A stretch of DNA of 64,000 bases from Argentina anserina. Lineage: Eukaryota > Streptophyta > Magnoliopsida > Rosales > Rosaceae. The stretch is taken from NCBI RefSeq assembly GCF_933775445.1, contig NC_065874.1:11365001-11429000 (forward strand), in the 5' to 3' direction. How positions within the stretch are numbered: the first letter of the stretch is position 1; the number at the start of each line of letters is the position of its first letter. Below, in pieces: positions 32,301 through 45,060 of the stretch. The position numbers were made by a program, and so were the translations under genes. Below the pieces are notes generated by a model that worked only from the letters and a program-made list of their open reading frames with translations, was not told the origin of the DNA and did not search any database.

Positions 32301-35300
32301 GCAAAATATGCTATTCGTTTATCACCATGTGCACATGCGCCTATTAATGCCCGCACGACAAGAGTTTTACCTGTTCCAGGATACCCATGCAAAAGAACAC
32401 CTCTAGGAGGTGTGAGGCTGAGACTATCAAAGAACTCTGGATATAGAAGAGGTAATATGACAACTTCCTTCATGCATCTAATTACATTTTGAAGACCTGC
32501 AACAGATTCCCAACCCTGAAACAGTTGCCCACCCTCTGAGTTGGAGCCTCCAATGTATACAGGTGCAATTCTCACTAAATCTCGATGTAGCCTCTTGCTT
32601 TCCCGTTTCAAAAACTCTTCATCATCGCCACATTTCTCCAACCACTTTTCTTCTGCCTCGATATCCTTTCGCCACGCATCATTTGATACCTTTTTGATTT
32701 CCAACTTCATTTTCTTAACCTTCAGTTTCTTTTTGTGGGCCAAGTACTGATAACCAAGAGGCTGGAAGAGTTTCCTATGACCGGTACAGGCAATAAGAAA
32801 TTTACGATGATCAAATACGCAATTCATAGCTCGTGCACAAGGCTGCAAGACACAAAATCCAATAAGCCATAAAAGATATGCGAACCGAAAATGTATTGTC
32901 TGTCTACTTACAAAATTATAGCACAAATATACATAATATGTTGATAAATTTCCTAGATGACAATGAGCAAACACAAACCAAGTGGTAAGTTCTTGGACAC
33001 CGATCAACACGGCATCCAATAGTCGCTCCAGGCCTTCCACACCGGGTGCATTTTAACGCTCTTCCTCTGTATAGTGCAGCCCTTATATTTTTTAAGCATC
33101 CTAGACCAGCAAAGTAAACCTGCAAACAAATTAGATGAATTTATTGTAGCGTAGCCAAAACTTAAAAGTAAATATTCTAACTAAAAGAGTAACACTACAA
33201 TTAAGAGTTAAATTCAACAACTATCTAATTCCATATAGGTTAAATCTGGTGATGATCAGGCAAACAAAAAGTTGTTGCTTACTTCCTAATTACGTGTGCG
33301 GCACATGGAAGACAGAGAAGATAATATGTAGATCCCTATTAAACTGATAAAAAGACATCATCAGAGCACATTCATGCAAAATATTTATTGTCTGGATCAC
33401 TAACAGCAGAGCTAATAAAAGCTGACTATTCACCCATAATTTCCATAAATAGCACACTACTACTATATAAAGAGCAAATAATAATAAACATTGCATATAG
33501 TAAAGCTACAAGAACTTTAAATGTAATATGAGGACGATACTAAAAAATATCAAAGTAATCCCAGAACACACGATTCACGAAGCATGGTTCACAGAACTTT
33601 CCCTCAGTGGAATTTGCAACTTCAATGTTATATGTGACTAAGGCCTATGCATTTTGTAGAGAATGATGACATTTCAATAAAAGTAATCTGACTGTATAAT
33701 TGTCTAAAGCTGTATGTGGAGTCTTATGACACAACACGAGTCCTATAGGAAAACATACCACACTAAGATGTACAGAAACGAGTTGATGTGGCAGAAAAAT
33801 TGAACTTAGGGACCACCCAATCTAAAACTTTCATTAACTGATGTGACTATGCCAGATCAGCTTATCAGATAAATGGTTTCTAGGTCGTACTTAAACGATG
33901 TTTCACTTGGCAATACTTCTTTGTAATGTTAATATTGAATTGATATTTTCCTAGATGTTGTTGTTCTGGGAGTAACTATTCGGACATTACATGTTAGATT
34001 TGTTATGCCATAGTTGTGAGCCTATGACATAGTAAAAAAACTATAAAGTATACACTATACTTATTACGAGCATAGATGGGACGATGGTATAACCAAACAA
34101 AATAGATCAATGAAGAGAAATTGTAAAGATGTGAGAAAGCTCTAAGGAGTCATTATGTAAAAGTGGCAATGATCTGTACCAGGCAAATTTTTAAGTTCAT
34201 CCTTTCTTCTACCTTTGGGCTGGTGTGGGAGGGTGTGAAGGAGCATGTCAAGTTCATTACCAAAAAACAATTAAAAAACAAAAAACCAAGTTCTATTCTG
34301 TAGCTCATCACGAACATGGATAACAAATGAACAGCAAATTAACATGTTTATAATGCTTACATATTAAAATCATATATACAGACTTCATGATGTAAAATTT
34401 TATCAGTCAGTCAAGAATACACACCTCTGGACTCCAAACAGCACAGTGTTGATGAACCCATGTTCCAGCAATTCCATAACGATCATTTATTGGACCCAAG
34501 AGACGTCCAAGCCAGCCAGGCTCATCACCAAAACCATCCCATATGTTATAGTCAAACTTCTCAGATGCTGAAGAGCCACTATATGCTTCATTGGCAATGT
34601 CAATCATATCCTGAGATAATATTTTTGGAGGCACACCGTCAGTCCCTCCACCACACAAACCACACCGTCTGCCCTCCTTAATCCGTGAGGACTTTTTAAC
34701 TTTGGGCATATTCAGCTTCACATTATTCACTTCTATAGCAAGCGTTCCATCATGCTTGGTCAAATGTGAATCCTTCCCATCACAACACCCTTCAACTTCC
34801 TCTTCATTTGTTGGGACTCCAACAGCTTCTGTGGCCACACTTTCATCTTCTCCCTCAACAACACACGTAACCTGTTCTTGCTCCATCTGTTTATCATTTT
34901 CTTCTCCCATCACATCATCATTTTCATCCACAATCACATCATTAATTTCTTCTTCAATCACATCAACTGATTGCTCCACCTGTTGATCAACTGGTTCCAT
35001 GGTCTCCGCACCAACTGCAGTTTGTGCAGCTTCCACTTCCTCATTGCCAATGCACTCCTCCTCTAACAGCATATTCTCCACCACCTCATCTACCTTCACG
35101 GAATCACCCTCCGCAGTTTCCCTCTCATTTCCACCGTCCATCTGCTCTAAACCATCTCCATCCTCCTCCACAACTTCCTCCTGAACTCCAACCACCTCAT
35201 TCTCTTCCTGCTCCGAGCCATGCGTCGCTCTAACCCTCCCCGGCCGCTTCGATTTCACAACCTTCGGCCTCCCACCTTCCTCCCCCTCCTCATTCTCACC

Positions 35301-35693
35301 ATCCACCTCACTCCCCACTCCCTTCCCTCCACTCACCTCCTCAAAAAGCTTCCTCTTCCCTTTCCTAAACCCCTCCCTCCCCCTCCTCGCTCTCAGCCTC
35401 GACTTCCACCCTCCCTCCTCCTCCTCCTCCTCCTCCTCCTTCACATTCCTCCCAACTCTCCTCCTCTTCTTCGGCGGCGCCGGCGACAAATCAAGTATAA
35501 CCGGGGCCCGCCGCGCCCTGGAGCTCCTCCTAAGCTCCGATTCACCGCTCCCGGGACCCGGCCCGGCCCCATCACCATTGCCCTGATGGTTACTGTTGTA
35601 CAATGCTTCACTAATGGCATCAAGCCTCTTGTGCTTCTTCCGGTTCCTCTGTCCAGACTGTTTCGAAGCACTCGCACTCGGCCACGATCGCAT
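26376..35693 (-). CDS. PHD-finger/AAA+ ATPase, ATAD2-like (At3g15120 type)
   Basis: Six exons join in frame: 35693-34425, 33119-32979, 32842-31078, 30462-30128, 28709-27862 and 27768-26376, giving 1916 residues. Order: a basic N terminus (RNRKKHKRLD; RRSSRARRAP), a long acidic region with an eight-Glu run, then an extended PHD-type zinc domain (CGLCGG; CTRCGRPGATIGC; CPRTYHLPCARAM). It spans exons 1-3 at about residues 335-490. Next is AAA domain 1 with Walker A GYPGTGKT (~623-630), Walker B IIFFDEID (~683-690) and the arginine-finger region [20 protein letters not shown]. A second AAA-like fold follows with a degenerate Walker A (AGNSRSGQRH). No bromodomain was seen. From memory the size and order match Arabidopsis At3g15120; the role is probably chromatin-linked and nuclear. 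The last exon holds a 41-residue tandem repeat. Confidence 0.93.
26922..27182 (-). repeat. 123-bp in-frame tandem duplication in the last exon of the AAA ATPase
   Basis: Units 27182-27060 and 27059-26937 encode 41 residues each, starting DVSFSSITSLPECLDKPD and DVSFSNITCLPKCLDKPD. A third partial unit DVNFS begins at 26936. Divergence of about a quarter of residues shows it is not an assembly artefact. Confidence 0.88.
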
Positions 35694-37509
35694 GACAGAC
35701 AATTCCAAGCCCAACAAGTTTCAATTTCCACACACAGAAATATAAAAATCCAATCTTTTCGGAGCAAAATGAGAGTGCGAATGGATCCCTCTGTTCAATT
35801 AGGTCTCTGATTCAGCTCGGATTCGGATAATACAAACCGTATAGTGACTCACCAGGCCCGCCAGAGCTGCAAGGATCGATTCTGGATTGAGAAACAGAGC
35901 AATTTCCCGACGATATATAGAAGAAGACTTAAACCCTAAATTAACATTGACGTGGAAGCTGGGGGCTTGTTTTAGGTGAAGACTGGTAGTGGGTTTTGGG
36001 TTTGGGAGTCTCTTCGTCTCAAAAGGCTCTATCTTTTTGTGTTTGCTCTGTCATTTTGGTTTGGGAAGCTCAAGAGTGTTATATAGAACGACTTAGGGCG
36101 AGAGAGGAGAGCTTCCGCTACTGATTTTTATTTATTTTCCCTCACCATCTCCACGCGCATCATCAGCGCGTGTATTACACGAACGTGATTCTTTGATGTC
36201 ATGTCTCCAAACTATATAATGGTAATTGAGAGTTGGAGGGGGCTGACAGTGTGAGATTTGGTGCACGCGCCTGGAGAGGGAGTTGAGGGGTGGGTAGCTG
36301 AGGATGGGGTTTTTGCATATTTGCTTAGGCTTTTGTTGTGGCTTGGTGTCGTTGCCGCCAAATATGTTGGTTTCTAATGTCTAATTGAGAGAGCACAGAG
36401 GGATGGGATGGGATGGGATGGGGTGGAATTTGGAATAATATGTAGTAGTGAGGCTGTGAGGGGAGTTTGAAGAGCACAACGGCTCTTTTTTAGTGCCAAA
36501 ATCTGCTGAGACTGATGCCACTTTTTTTTCCCAAGTGGGGGCAGGGAATGACATATATAGATATATGTATATGCATCGCTTGAATTTTTTTTCACTCTGA
36601 ACCTTCAATTGGAAAGGAGTCTAGTGCCTGTAATGGGGTGATTTCTCCTTTTCCATGATTTTCTCCTAGGCAGCAATTTGGGATGTGGAAACATCATGCC
36701 TCCGTTCATTATTATCAAGAACTTCCATATTTCCCCACCTAAAAGTTTGCTGGGAGAAGTGTATCATTTTGGATTATGGTTGAAGTAAGATACAATTAGG
36801 CGAATTGGTAGTTATTACTACACCATACAAGGAAGTATAAATCTACCTGCTAGCAAATGATCTATCATATATATAGTTTCTTTAATGCTTGAAATCAAAT
36901 CAACCAAATCAAAATTTGGTAACACTCATCTGGGCAATTCCAATGATGACAAAGAAAAGAAAAAAAAATAGAAAGGGAATAAAGAAAATAATAGGCCTTG
37001 CTAAAATTGTGATCATTCAGTAAATCAAAAGAGAAGTATACTATTCACAAAGAATATCAGTGATAAGCTAAAGCCCACTCGTCCGGTCCAGTAAAACATT
37101 GGTTATAATAAATGAAATCTAAACACAGCTTTAAACCCAATCGAGGGGAATATTCCTTAATCCGCTAACAACAAATGATTTGTCATAAAAATCTAACACG
37201 GCTTAAAACCTTTACTAGAGACAAATTCCTCGGTCCACTAACAAGTCAAATATATATATACATATATAAGGAAAATAAAGAGAAGACTTTTATCACCAGC
37301 GGAGTTGCTTCACTGAACCTCTGAAAGCCTTAATGCCAATAGTTACCTGATAAAATGCAAGGATGTCGCATCATCAAGAATCTTTCAGATCTTCGAGAGG
37401 TTGTAGAATAAGAACTAGCCAGAGAGATACCTTGAACTGAAAGTGTAGATCTCTTCCCTATCTTACAAGTTCTATTTAACAATTTTAGAAGAAGTCCATC
37501 CAGAACCAA
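35694..37509. other. promoter of the AAA ATPase gene and intergenic DNA
   Basis: Contains the 5' leader and promoter of the upstream-reading AAA gene, a GGGAT pentamer array at 36399-36423, and at about 37115-37250 two diverged copies of a ~65-bp block (AAATCTAACACGGCTTAAAACC-type). No gene was recognised. Confidence 0.5.
35931..35940. promoter_or_regulatory. telo-box AAACCCTAAA
   Basis: Telomere-repeat-like motif about 240 bp upstream of the AAA ATPase start codon. Telo-boxes are common at 5' ends of plant genes active in dividing cells. Confidence 0.5.
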
Positions 37510-40500
37510 CTACCTTATTCTGTTCTGGAATAGAAATTCAACCTTCTCAGGAGAATTATGATCCCTCCTCGCTGTAATCTGCAGTACTGCACCATCAGCA
37601 AGCATGTGTTGCAGGACCCTTGCTATGTTCTTTGAGTCATCAAATCCAAGATGGTGACTTCCCAACAATGGCAAGTTAAGTTCCTTCATCATTGTCATCA
37701 TTCCTGTGGCCTGTCATCCATAACAAAACAAGCATCCTTACGTTTTGTTTGTATTTACAATTTAGAAGAATTTTTTTGGATTTGGAAACTTAATTTTGGC
37801 CAAAGAGGTACTTAGTGTAAACTGTTTGATGATACAACTGAGTCTCATTTACAATATCCATATGTAAAAAATAAATGTCGAGTAATCTACAGGTATGACA
37901 AAATGGGAACCAAAGTATGCTCTCCTTCCTTTTATTCCAATATTTGATGTAAGCAATTAAAACTAAGTAATCAAACTTTACTCCATCATCTAGTTCCAGT
38001 TTTCTAAATGCAACCATAAAAGAGTTCAACAAAGAAATTCAGAGGAACTTACTGAAGGGCCTGAAAAATGGTGTGGTCTGGTCTAGCCTAGAGAAGAACT
38101 GAAGAACCTAACTTGGATGCTTGACAACAGGTTGTGGATCTAATTTCACAAAATGTAAATATGTTTGGTGCATCATTCAATCACATAGATTTATGATTGT
38201 CAATTGAAATTACATGTATTAGGAAACTACGGATCAAGGCTTTCTCCTACACTGCCACATGGCTATAATCATGATAATCACCACAAGCAATAGACATGGG
38301 AATACTTAACTAACTCAATATGCTTTGGGTCGGCAAAGTACTAGTGAATAAGTGCCCCACTAGGCTGATTCCATAAGCTTGTCTAAATATAGATCTAACA
38401 TCACCAAAACACCACACCAACAGTGAGTAACTAAAATAGAGTCAACTACAACAGTAATATAGATAAACTCCTCTTTTTTTTTTGTTGAATTAGCCATTCT
38501 TATGTTCCATAATTAGAATAAAAAAGGTGGAAAGCAATTTTGTGAATCGATAAAGAAATATAAATCAAAAACATTACCCTTCTCTTGTAAAAATTTAGAT
38601 AGACATCTTTGAGATTGATCCATTCCATAAAATATGACGGAAGCGTCACCTTTGCCACTCTGCATTGTTCAGGAACTTTTGTTTTCAAGTCCCAATTTCC
38701 ACTGATACAAGAAAGATACATCAGTAAAATCCAGATGTTGTTTATGCTTCATCTCAGTTGAGTATAATCAGTATATAATGGGAGATTTGTTTAGCAGTTT
38801 TTTAGCTAGAAATGATGGAGTAATTAAGCAACTTTTATATAAAACGATGTCATGACACAACATGGTCTCGTTTTGAGGTTTATTGGAAAATAATATTATA
38901 TCCTGCATATTCAATGTCAGAGCATTATTAACAACATCTGTAAGTCTACAACTCAATCAGAACAAGAAATCATAAGACTAATGTAGTATTCAGGAAGACA
39001 ACTATATTCATACAGATATGGGGTGATTTACCAGGTTATAAATGCTGCTTGATTAAGACATCCACCCACCTTTTCTTCCCACAATTGATGCTGAGTTAAC
39101 CATTCTTCAAATTGTTGAAGAACATCCTCAAATCGTATAGCTGTGTCGTGCCAAACACTGCAAGTCCAAATACGTTGTACAGTGATGTTTGAGTAGCAGC
39201 ATATATAAGAAAAAAAAACATTTGTATTTTACCAACATTAATACAATCTGAAGATGATATCACCGTAATAGTGGTATCATATGCAACAGTTCTCATTCTA
39301 ATGAAAAAATTATGTTTGTTACCCTGGTTAGTTATCAGAAAACAACTCTCGTCAATCAATCACCAACACTCATTGATTGTTGGCCCAGTTTCAATCTGCA
39401 TTTATAAGTCAAATCACTCTATTTGATTTATCCCACCGTTTAAGTACATTCAGACTTGAAACTATAAATATTCTTTACCTATCACTCCCAATACTGCTTG
39501 AGCTAAAGCTGACTGGTTTGAATTATCCCCTCAACTATTACCTTCTTGGCTTTTCTACCCGAACACTCATCTCAAGAATTCTTTTAGAAGTTAGATATTG
39601 TTTCAATACTTTGAAAGACCACACTCGAGTGATTTTTTTTTTCTTTTGTTTACTTTATGTATCCTGCATGTGTATGAGGGGGTTTAACTATAAATTTTTC
39701 TTCATGATCTTCCAGTACAAGTGCAACATGTCAAGAATAGCTGTGGTCAAATGAATACGATCTGAAGGTCTAACATACCGGTCAACTCCAAATTTACCAT
39801 ACTTTCCTTCAATATATTCATTTATCCTTTTCTCGCTCATCTCCGTTGGCCTTACGAACCTGCAGAATAATGACTAAAATTTCAGAATAACAGCCAGGTC
39901 CAAAAATTATGTCTTACAGATGAAAGAAATTTACTTTTGTGTGCTGACAAAACAAGGAAAAAATATTCAAACATAGAACTGGCCTTCCAACACAGAGTAT
40001 ATGTAGAGATGCCACCACAATAGTATTTGTAAAGGGAAAACACATTAGGGATTATTGCTTAACTTGAGCTTCCGAAAAATATCTTGAGGAAGTGTATCAA
40101 ACCTGTGAAAGAAATCCATGACATTCGTGGTTTTTGCATCAATCATCAGAACTGGGAACTCAAGAATTTCAATTTTCCCCTCCAGGTCAAGCACTAGAAA
40201 ATAATCCCAAGTGCTGAGAGCAGAGGCGATTCAACATGGAAGTTTTCACCTGAAGATCTCTGGAACAATCATGATTGAACTTCTCCATGTGGGCAGGATC
40301 CCCCATCTTCAAAGAAAGCAACTCCAATAATAAGATTACAAGCGTTGTGTACAAAAAATAGAAGGCATGAAACAAATTAATAATCCTACAGGACCATTGT
40401 TACATGAGATCTAGTTTCAACTCTTCTCCCTTTTACATGATAAAGTAAAAATTCGAACATCAAACATGCGCCCCTTTCCCCTATCCTTCTAACAGAACCA

Positions 40501-40972
40501 ACAGACATCAGACGAAACTGCATGAATTTGTAAAAACAAGTCAAGACATCACCACATTCTCCATGTTCTAGCTTCCAAACACAACTCGTGCCCTACTCGG
40601 CAGCTAGTGTGCAAGGCCATGACACTCAAAACAGTTAAATACATGCTACTAGCCAGCCAGATAAAGATTTGCTAAAAAAGAAAAGGTCCAATTTCAAGCA
40701 ACAACTACATCATTCCCAATTCCAATTCACAACAAGAAAACGCAACAAACACCAAACAACGTCATAAATCGAGACACATTTTCATTCAGGCATTTCATCA
40801 AACAGGTTGCATGCAACAAACTACACTACAAATATTCGATGTAGTCTTGAAGAGCCATACCATGGTGCACTTGCCTTGCGTGTATTTGATGTCACTATGA
40901 GAGTGGTTGAGAAGAGCAAGGGGAGCAAAGGCCGATAGGTCACTATGGCCCTTGGGAATGCCATTCCCACTT
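37510..40972 (-). CDS. ERL1: ERL1-type 3'-5' exonuclease (DEDDh), one frameshift, N terminus unresolved
   Basis: Exons on the minus strand: 40972(?)-40861, 40306-40103, 39859-39779, 39157-39032, 38701-38578 and 37710-37510, with consistent phases from 39859 onward. Motifs of the DEDDh exonuclease fold: FLVLDLEG (Asp, Glu), CGNWDLKTK (Asp) and GSHHLGFDDSKNIA (His, Asp). From memory it is the orthologue of Arabidopsis At3g15140 (ERL1), a plastid enzyme in chloroplast rRNA maturation. Two oddities. In the 40306-40103 exon an extra base in the CCC at 40206-40208 breaks the frame between SQHL and YFLVLDL. The first coding block (GIPKGHSDL...YTQGKCTM) is open only from about 40972, with no transit-peptide exon found upstream. 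It may be a pseudogene, or the extra base a sequence error. Confidence 0.78.
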
Positions 40973-41891
40973 TGCTTTTATATCTCTTTTGGGTATTGGC
41001 GGGTATTCACCGAACAAGTATCAGAGAAACCAGTTTTGGCTCATACACCTACTTGTATGCTACTCAAAACTCTCAAATGTGTCTACACGTAGACATAGTC
41101 GTATAATTATCATTTAGTCTAGCGACATAAGTTTCTGTGTGATGCGCTATTTTTTTCGACTTAGATGTCAATACAGTTTCTAAAATCTAGACTTTTCTCG
41201 ATTTAATCGATGACAAAAACGTTGCTTGCACAATTTACTTGGGTTTGTTTGCTAGTCTTTGTTCATGATGTTATAGCTCAAAAATAGCGGACGTGTAACT
41301 TGAGCAGACGTGTGTTCATATATGTTTGCTATTTTCAGTTTGTCGATGGGTTCAATGTTGGTCTATTCCATATTTTGTTCGTCTTTTAAATGAAAACTTT
41401 CCAGACGTGAGTTAAGTTTTGTGTGTGCAAATGTGAACTATCGATCAACCGTATTCAATCTCTACAAAAATTTCATGTAACGTTTTTTCTTGGTACAGGT
41501 TTTTGTCGAAGTTTTCATCCCTAATGCTTTAGCGAGAGACCGTCATCTGCAATCTCACAATGTACCTGTCAGAAAAACTTTACAAGACATTTCAGAATAC
41601 AACTTTACGACAAAGACGGCCTACAAGTTATTACTCATCAATTTCCTTTTTGTTTCATTATAGAACCGAACACTTCCTTGCATGGGGTCACAAAAGTTCA
41701 TCCAAGAAATACACAAATTGGAAGTTGTACCATGCCAAACACTAGAGAGGAATCCAAGGAAGTTTATTAAGTAGGTTTGTGCATATACCGAACTGCCGGC
41801 AACTCCTAAACCGGAGACTATACAAAAATCAGTTTAGGGAAGGCACATCAACATAGAAAATTAGTCTTCAACGTTTCAAATCCTTGAATAG
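40973..41891. other. gap between ERL1-like gene and HPY2, expected first exon not found
   Basis: The region should hold the ERL1 transit-peptide exon and the promoter. No plausible coding exon or element boundary was recognised. The last ~130 bp is probably the HPY2 3' UTR. Confidence 0.45.
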
Positions 41892-44800
41892 TTAGCAGTC
41901 TTCATCAAGCATGGTGAAATCCTCTATCGCATTAGTATCTCCGGTCTGGTTCTTCATCATATCACGCAATTCTTGAATTTCAATTGCTAGCAACGGATCA
42001 GAAACCAATTTGTCCGCCTGCAACATCCTAGGACAACCTGACAGGAGGCAAAACATTCAATGATGAAGCTAATTTATCAACCCAAGTGTGAAAAGTCTAT
42101 TTGCATGCAGGGAATTGAAAGAGTGTACCAGCAATAGGGCAATGTTCGTGTCCTCTCTTTATCTGCAAGTAATGCATAATCTCCTTTCTTTGATATATAT
42201 GCTTGCAGTCAACACTGCATTAGGCGCAGCAATACACCAACAAAAGAAAATTAGATGAAAACAGGCTAAGGTCTCCATGTCATGGCAATAGAAAAAAGTT
42301 TGATAAGTAGACAGTGAATTAATTGTTTTGTTTGTGAAAAATTAACTTCAAGTTCTATGAAAGGTGAAACCAGAGAAGGAAGCATCTTTAGTAATTTGTA
42401 CAGCACCTGCGAACTGGATTTTCCAACTCAGTGACATGCTTCCCACTAAGAGGGCACGTGGTATTCCGAATATTGCCATCATTACTTGTCATTACAATGT
42501 CCTCCTGGTCGTCACCTGGCATTGGCTGTCCTGCATGATGAACATTCTGCAGGAAATATCATGAACACCTTTAAGGGAGGAAACTTAAGGCCAGTAGCTG
42601 TTTAGGATGGTATCAGCATTAAACAGAAACAGCCTTGTGGTACTTGATTGAATACTTGGGACACCTACCAAAACCTTGCCCGGAGAGAAATGCCTTAACA
42701 GGATATATAGACGAAGTTCTTTTTTGGAAGTTGGTACTATCAGCATTAAATAGTAACAGCATTGCCGTACCTTGTTAAGTACCACGAAAAATGCTAGTTG
42801 GCTAGTATTTGGTAAAGGAGGGAGGGAGAGAGCATACTATTACGATACGCAATCCAATATATAGATTCTCTTTGAGAAAATAACAATATACATATATCAC
42901 AGTTAGAGACAAGAATACCGAGTAATATTGTATAACGCTTTATATCCTCAATCATCACAAAATTTCCTTCAATTTTGTGAGCAAGGAAGACAAAGAAACA
43001 GTTCACCTGTAACTCTACTTCTGCTCTCTATAGCATGCTTATATAGAACATTTAGAAAATATATGGATTTAGTGATTTCAAAGGTATGGTCATATGAAAT
43101 GAAGGTTTGCAAACAAACGAAAAGGATGGATAAATATTTTTGTAATCTACAAACACAGGAAGCAAAAACGTAAAGCTATGGATAGAGAACAACACAGAAA
43201 TGAAGCACACAGAAGGATTTGAGAAGAAATCACTGAAACCAGAAATAAGTAGTAACCTTAAGAACAGCTAACAATTATGGATTGCTATAATATTTGATAA
43301 ATAACAGACCAGATAAACTTTGACACATAACACGAGGACACCATACCGTCCACAAGCAGACCCTATTTTAGCAGTTAGATATCCTCAGTACCAAAATTAA
43401 AGCAGGACTATTATTCAGTATTCACAAGCCAAAGAAAGCCTTTATTTGAACATACTGAACCTAGAAAACTATAAACCATTTTCTTATCAAGGAAAGAAAT
43501 AATACCTAAACTTTCAAAGCATAACCAACCTGAGACTAGGTTCTATTCATGTGTTTCCCTAAAATTATATTTGTTTGAGTGGGTAGCATGCAATAATATT
43601 TTGACAGTATGAAATTTCTGCAGTTTTCACCATTACCTCACTTCAAAGTATCCACTTCTCACTGTGACAGTCATCATATTATATATGCATCACAATGTAA
43701 TAATATATTAAGATTTCCATCAATTGAAGGAAAAAGGACAAACTATTTCTAGGTGGAAAAGTTCTTTTAACAAATTTAGACTTCTAGACTAGTTCAGATT
43801 GTTCCAGAATATACATGTCACCAGAAGTTAGTACTTTGAAACATGTTAACATAAGAGTTGTTACTAATTTATCATGGTTGTTTTTTAATGTCCAAAAGCA
43901 CTGTAAAATATCAACGAATCACATATTAGTTTGCATTTGCAGATTCAAAAAAAAAAATGTCATACCCAGACGGCTTCTCGAAATTGACGAAGCATAGACT
44001 GGTTCACAGTAGTTGAAGATGATTTAGCCTTTTGCTTTGCAACCTCATTCTTGAGCAACTTCTCAAAATCAGTAAGTTGACTGGGCTGATATTGAGTATC
44101 AGATAAACATATCAGTTTGATGGATTACAGATTAGAGCACAAATTAGCAGAGCCACCAAGGCAACTGAACCAAAACTTAGTACAATGAATAAAGATGCAA
44201 GAACCTAACCTCTTGGGGAGGTTCATAGTTATCTCCAACAGATTGCATTGCTGAGGAAAGATGCATACAATGATCACAAGTAGCCAACAATTCGACAGCA
44301 GCATTTTCAAGCTCCTTCACCTGCTCAAAATTCAATATGGTCAGAAAAAATTCACATCGTTGTTCCTAATTACATTTCTACCTAAACCTCAGTATCAAAT
44401 TCCCCATCCCAATAATTACATCATCCCAAAACAACTTTTATCAAGCTAATCCCACAAATCAAAACAATTGTAAACTCGAATTTAGTAACACCTTTACAAA
44501 GTCGAAAGTAGTAAATAACCGCCTCATTGAACATCTCGGCAAAGAAAATCTTAGAAAACAGCTACTGATGAGCTCTTCTGGTAAAAATGACTTATACTCC
44601 CACACACCATGGAATTCGACATAAAAACAAGTTAAGCTAAGAAATTGAAAGGGGTGCCTCAGAGGCAGGACCCGAATTCAATTGGGGGTTAATCAACGTG
44701 TTGTTATCAACCAAACAGAGTTTAACTGCTAACAAAAATTAAAAATTAGAGGATTAAAATAAAAAAAATAAAATACCTTGTCAAACTGATTAGCTTTCTC

Positions 44801-45034
44801 CATATCAACAGCAACATCTCTCAAAACATTGAATGATTTTCGGATATCCTGAAACCAAAGATGTAACCCAGAATCATAAAAAACCATAAAGATTCCACCT
44901 TTTGTTTACTAGACTATTTGCAGAGAGAGATAAAAGCTTACGCCGAGGAGGGACTGGTTGTCGGAGTAGAAAGTGGTGGCGGAGGTTCGGATCCGAGCCG
45001 CGGGGCCATGAGTCCGAGCGGAGGTGGAGGCCAT
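41892..45034 (-). CDS. HPY2: E3 SUMO-protein ligase MMS21/HIGH PLOIDY2
   Basis: Seven exons join exactly: 45034-44942, 44848-44777, 44320-44210, 44085-43966, 42546-42407, 42214-42129 and 42037-41892, giving 255 residues, with all phases matching. The N-terminal half is helical (SDNQSLLG; DVAVDMEKANQFDK; VKELENAAVELLATCDHC), as expected for the Smc5-binding region. The C-terminal SP-RING has CPLSGK, VDCKHIYQ and HCPIAGCPRM as zinc ligands. The protein attaches SUMO as part of the SMC5/6 complex; in Arabidopsis (At3g15150) loss causes early endoreduplication and meristem failure. The gene appears intact. An in-frame 3.1 kb gene length with introns up to 1.4 kb is normal. Confidence 0.93.
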
Positions 45035-45050
45035 GGAGGGGATTTGGGGA

Positions 45051-45060
45051 TTTAGGGTTT
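45051..45060. promoter_or_regulatory. telo-box near the HPY2 start
   Basis: TTTAGGGTTT on plus (AAACCCTAAA on the gene strand), 17 bp upstream of the ATG and so within the 5' leader. Confidence 0.5.

Noticed and set aside
35220..35810. Plus-strand frame of about 196 codons rich in Pro and Leu
   Set aside because: Antisense shadow of exon 1 of the AAA ATPase, caused by CTC/TCC repeats coding for Glu runs.
36399..36423. GGGAT pentamer array considered as a G-quadruplex or regulatory site
   Set aside because: Only four to five units; recorded as a simple repeat.
40223..40249. Alternative reading of the ERL1 frameshift as a very short intron (GTGAAA to CTCAG)
   Set aside because: It would be about 27 bp, too short for a plant intron, and would still leave the frame broken by one base.
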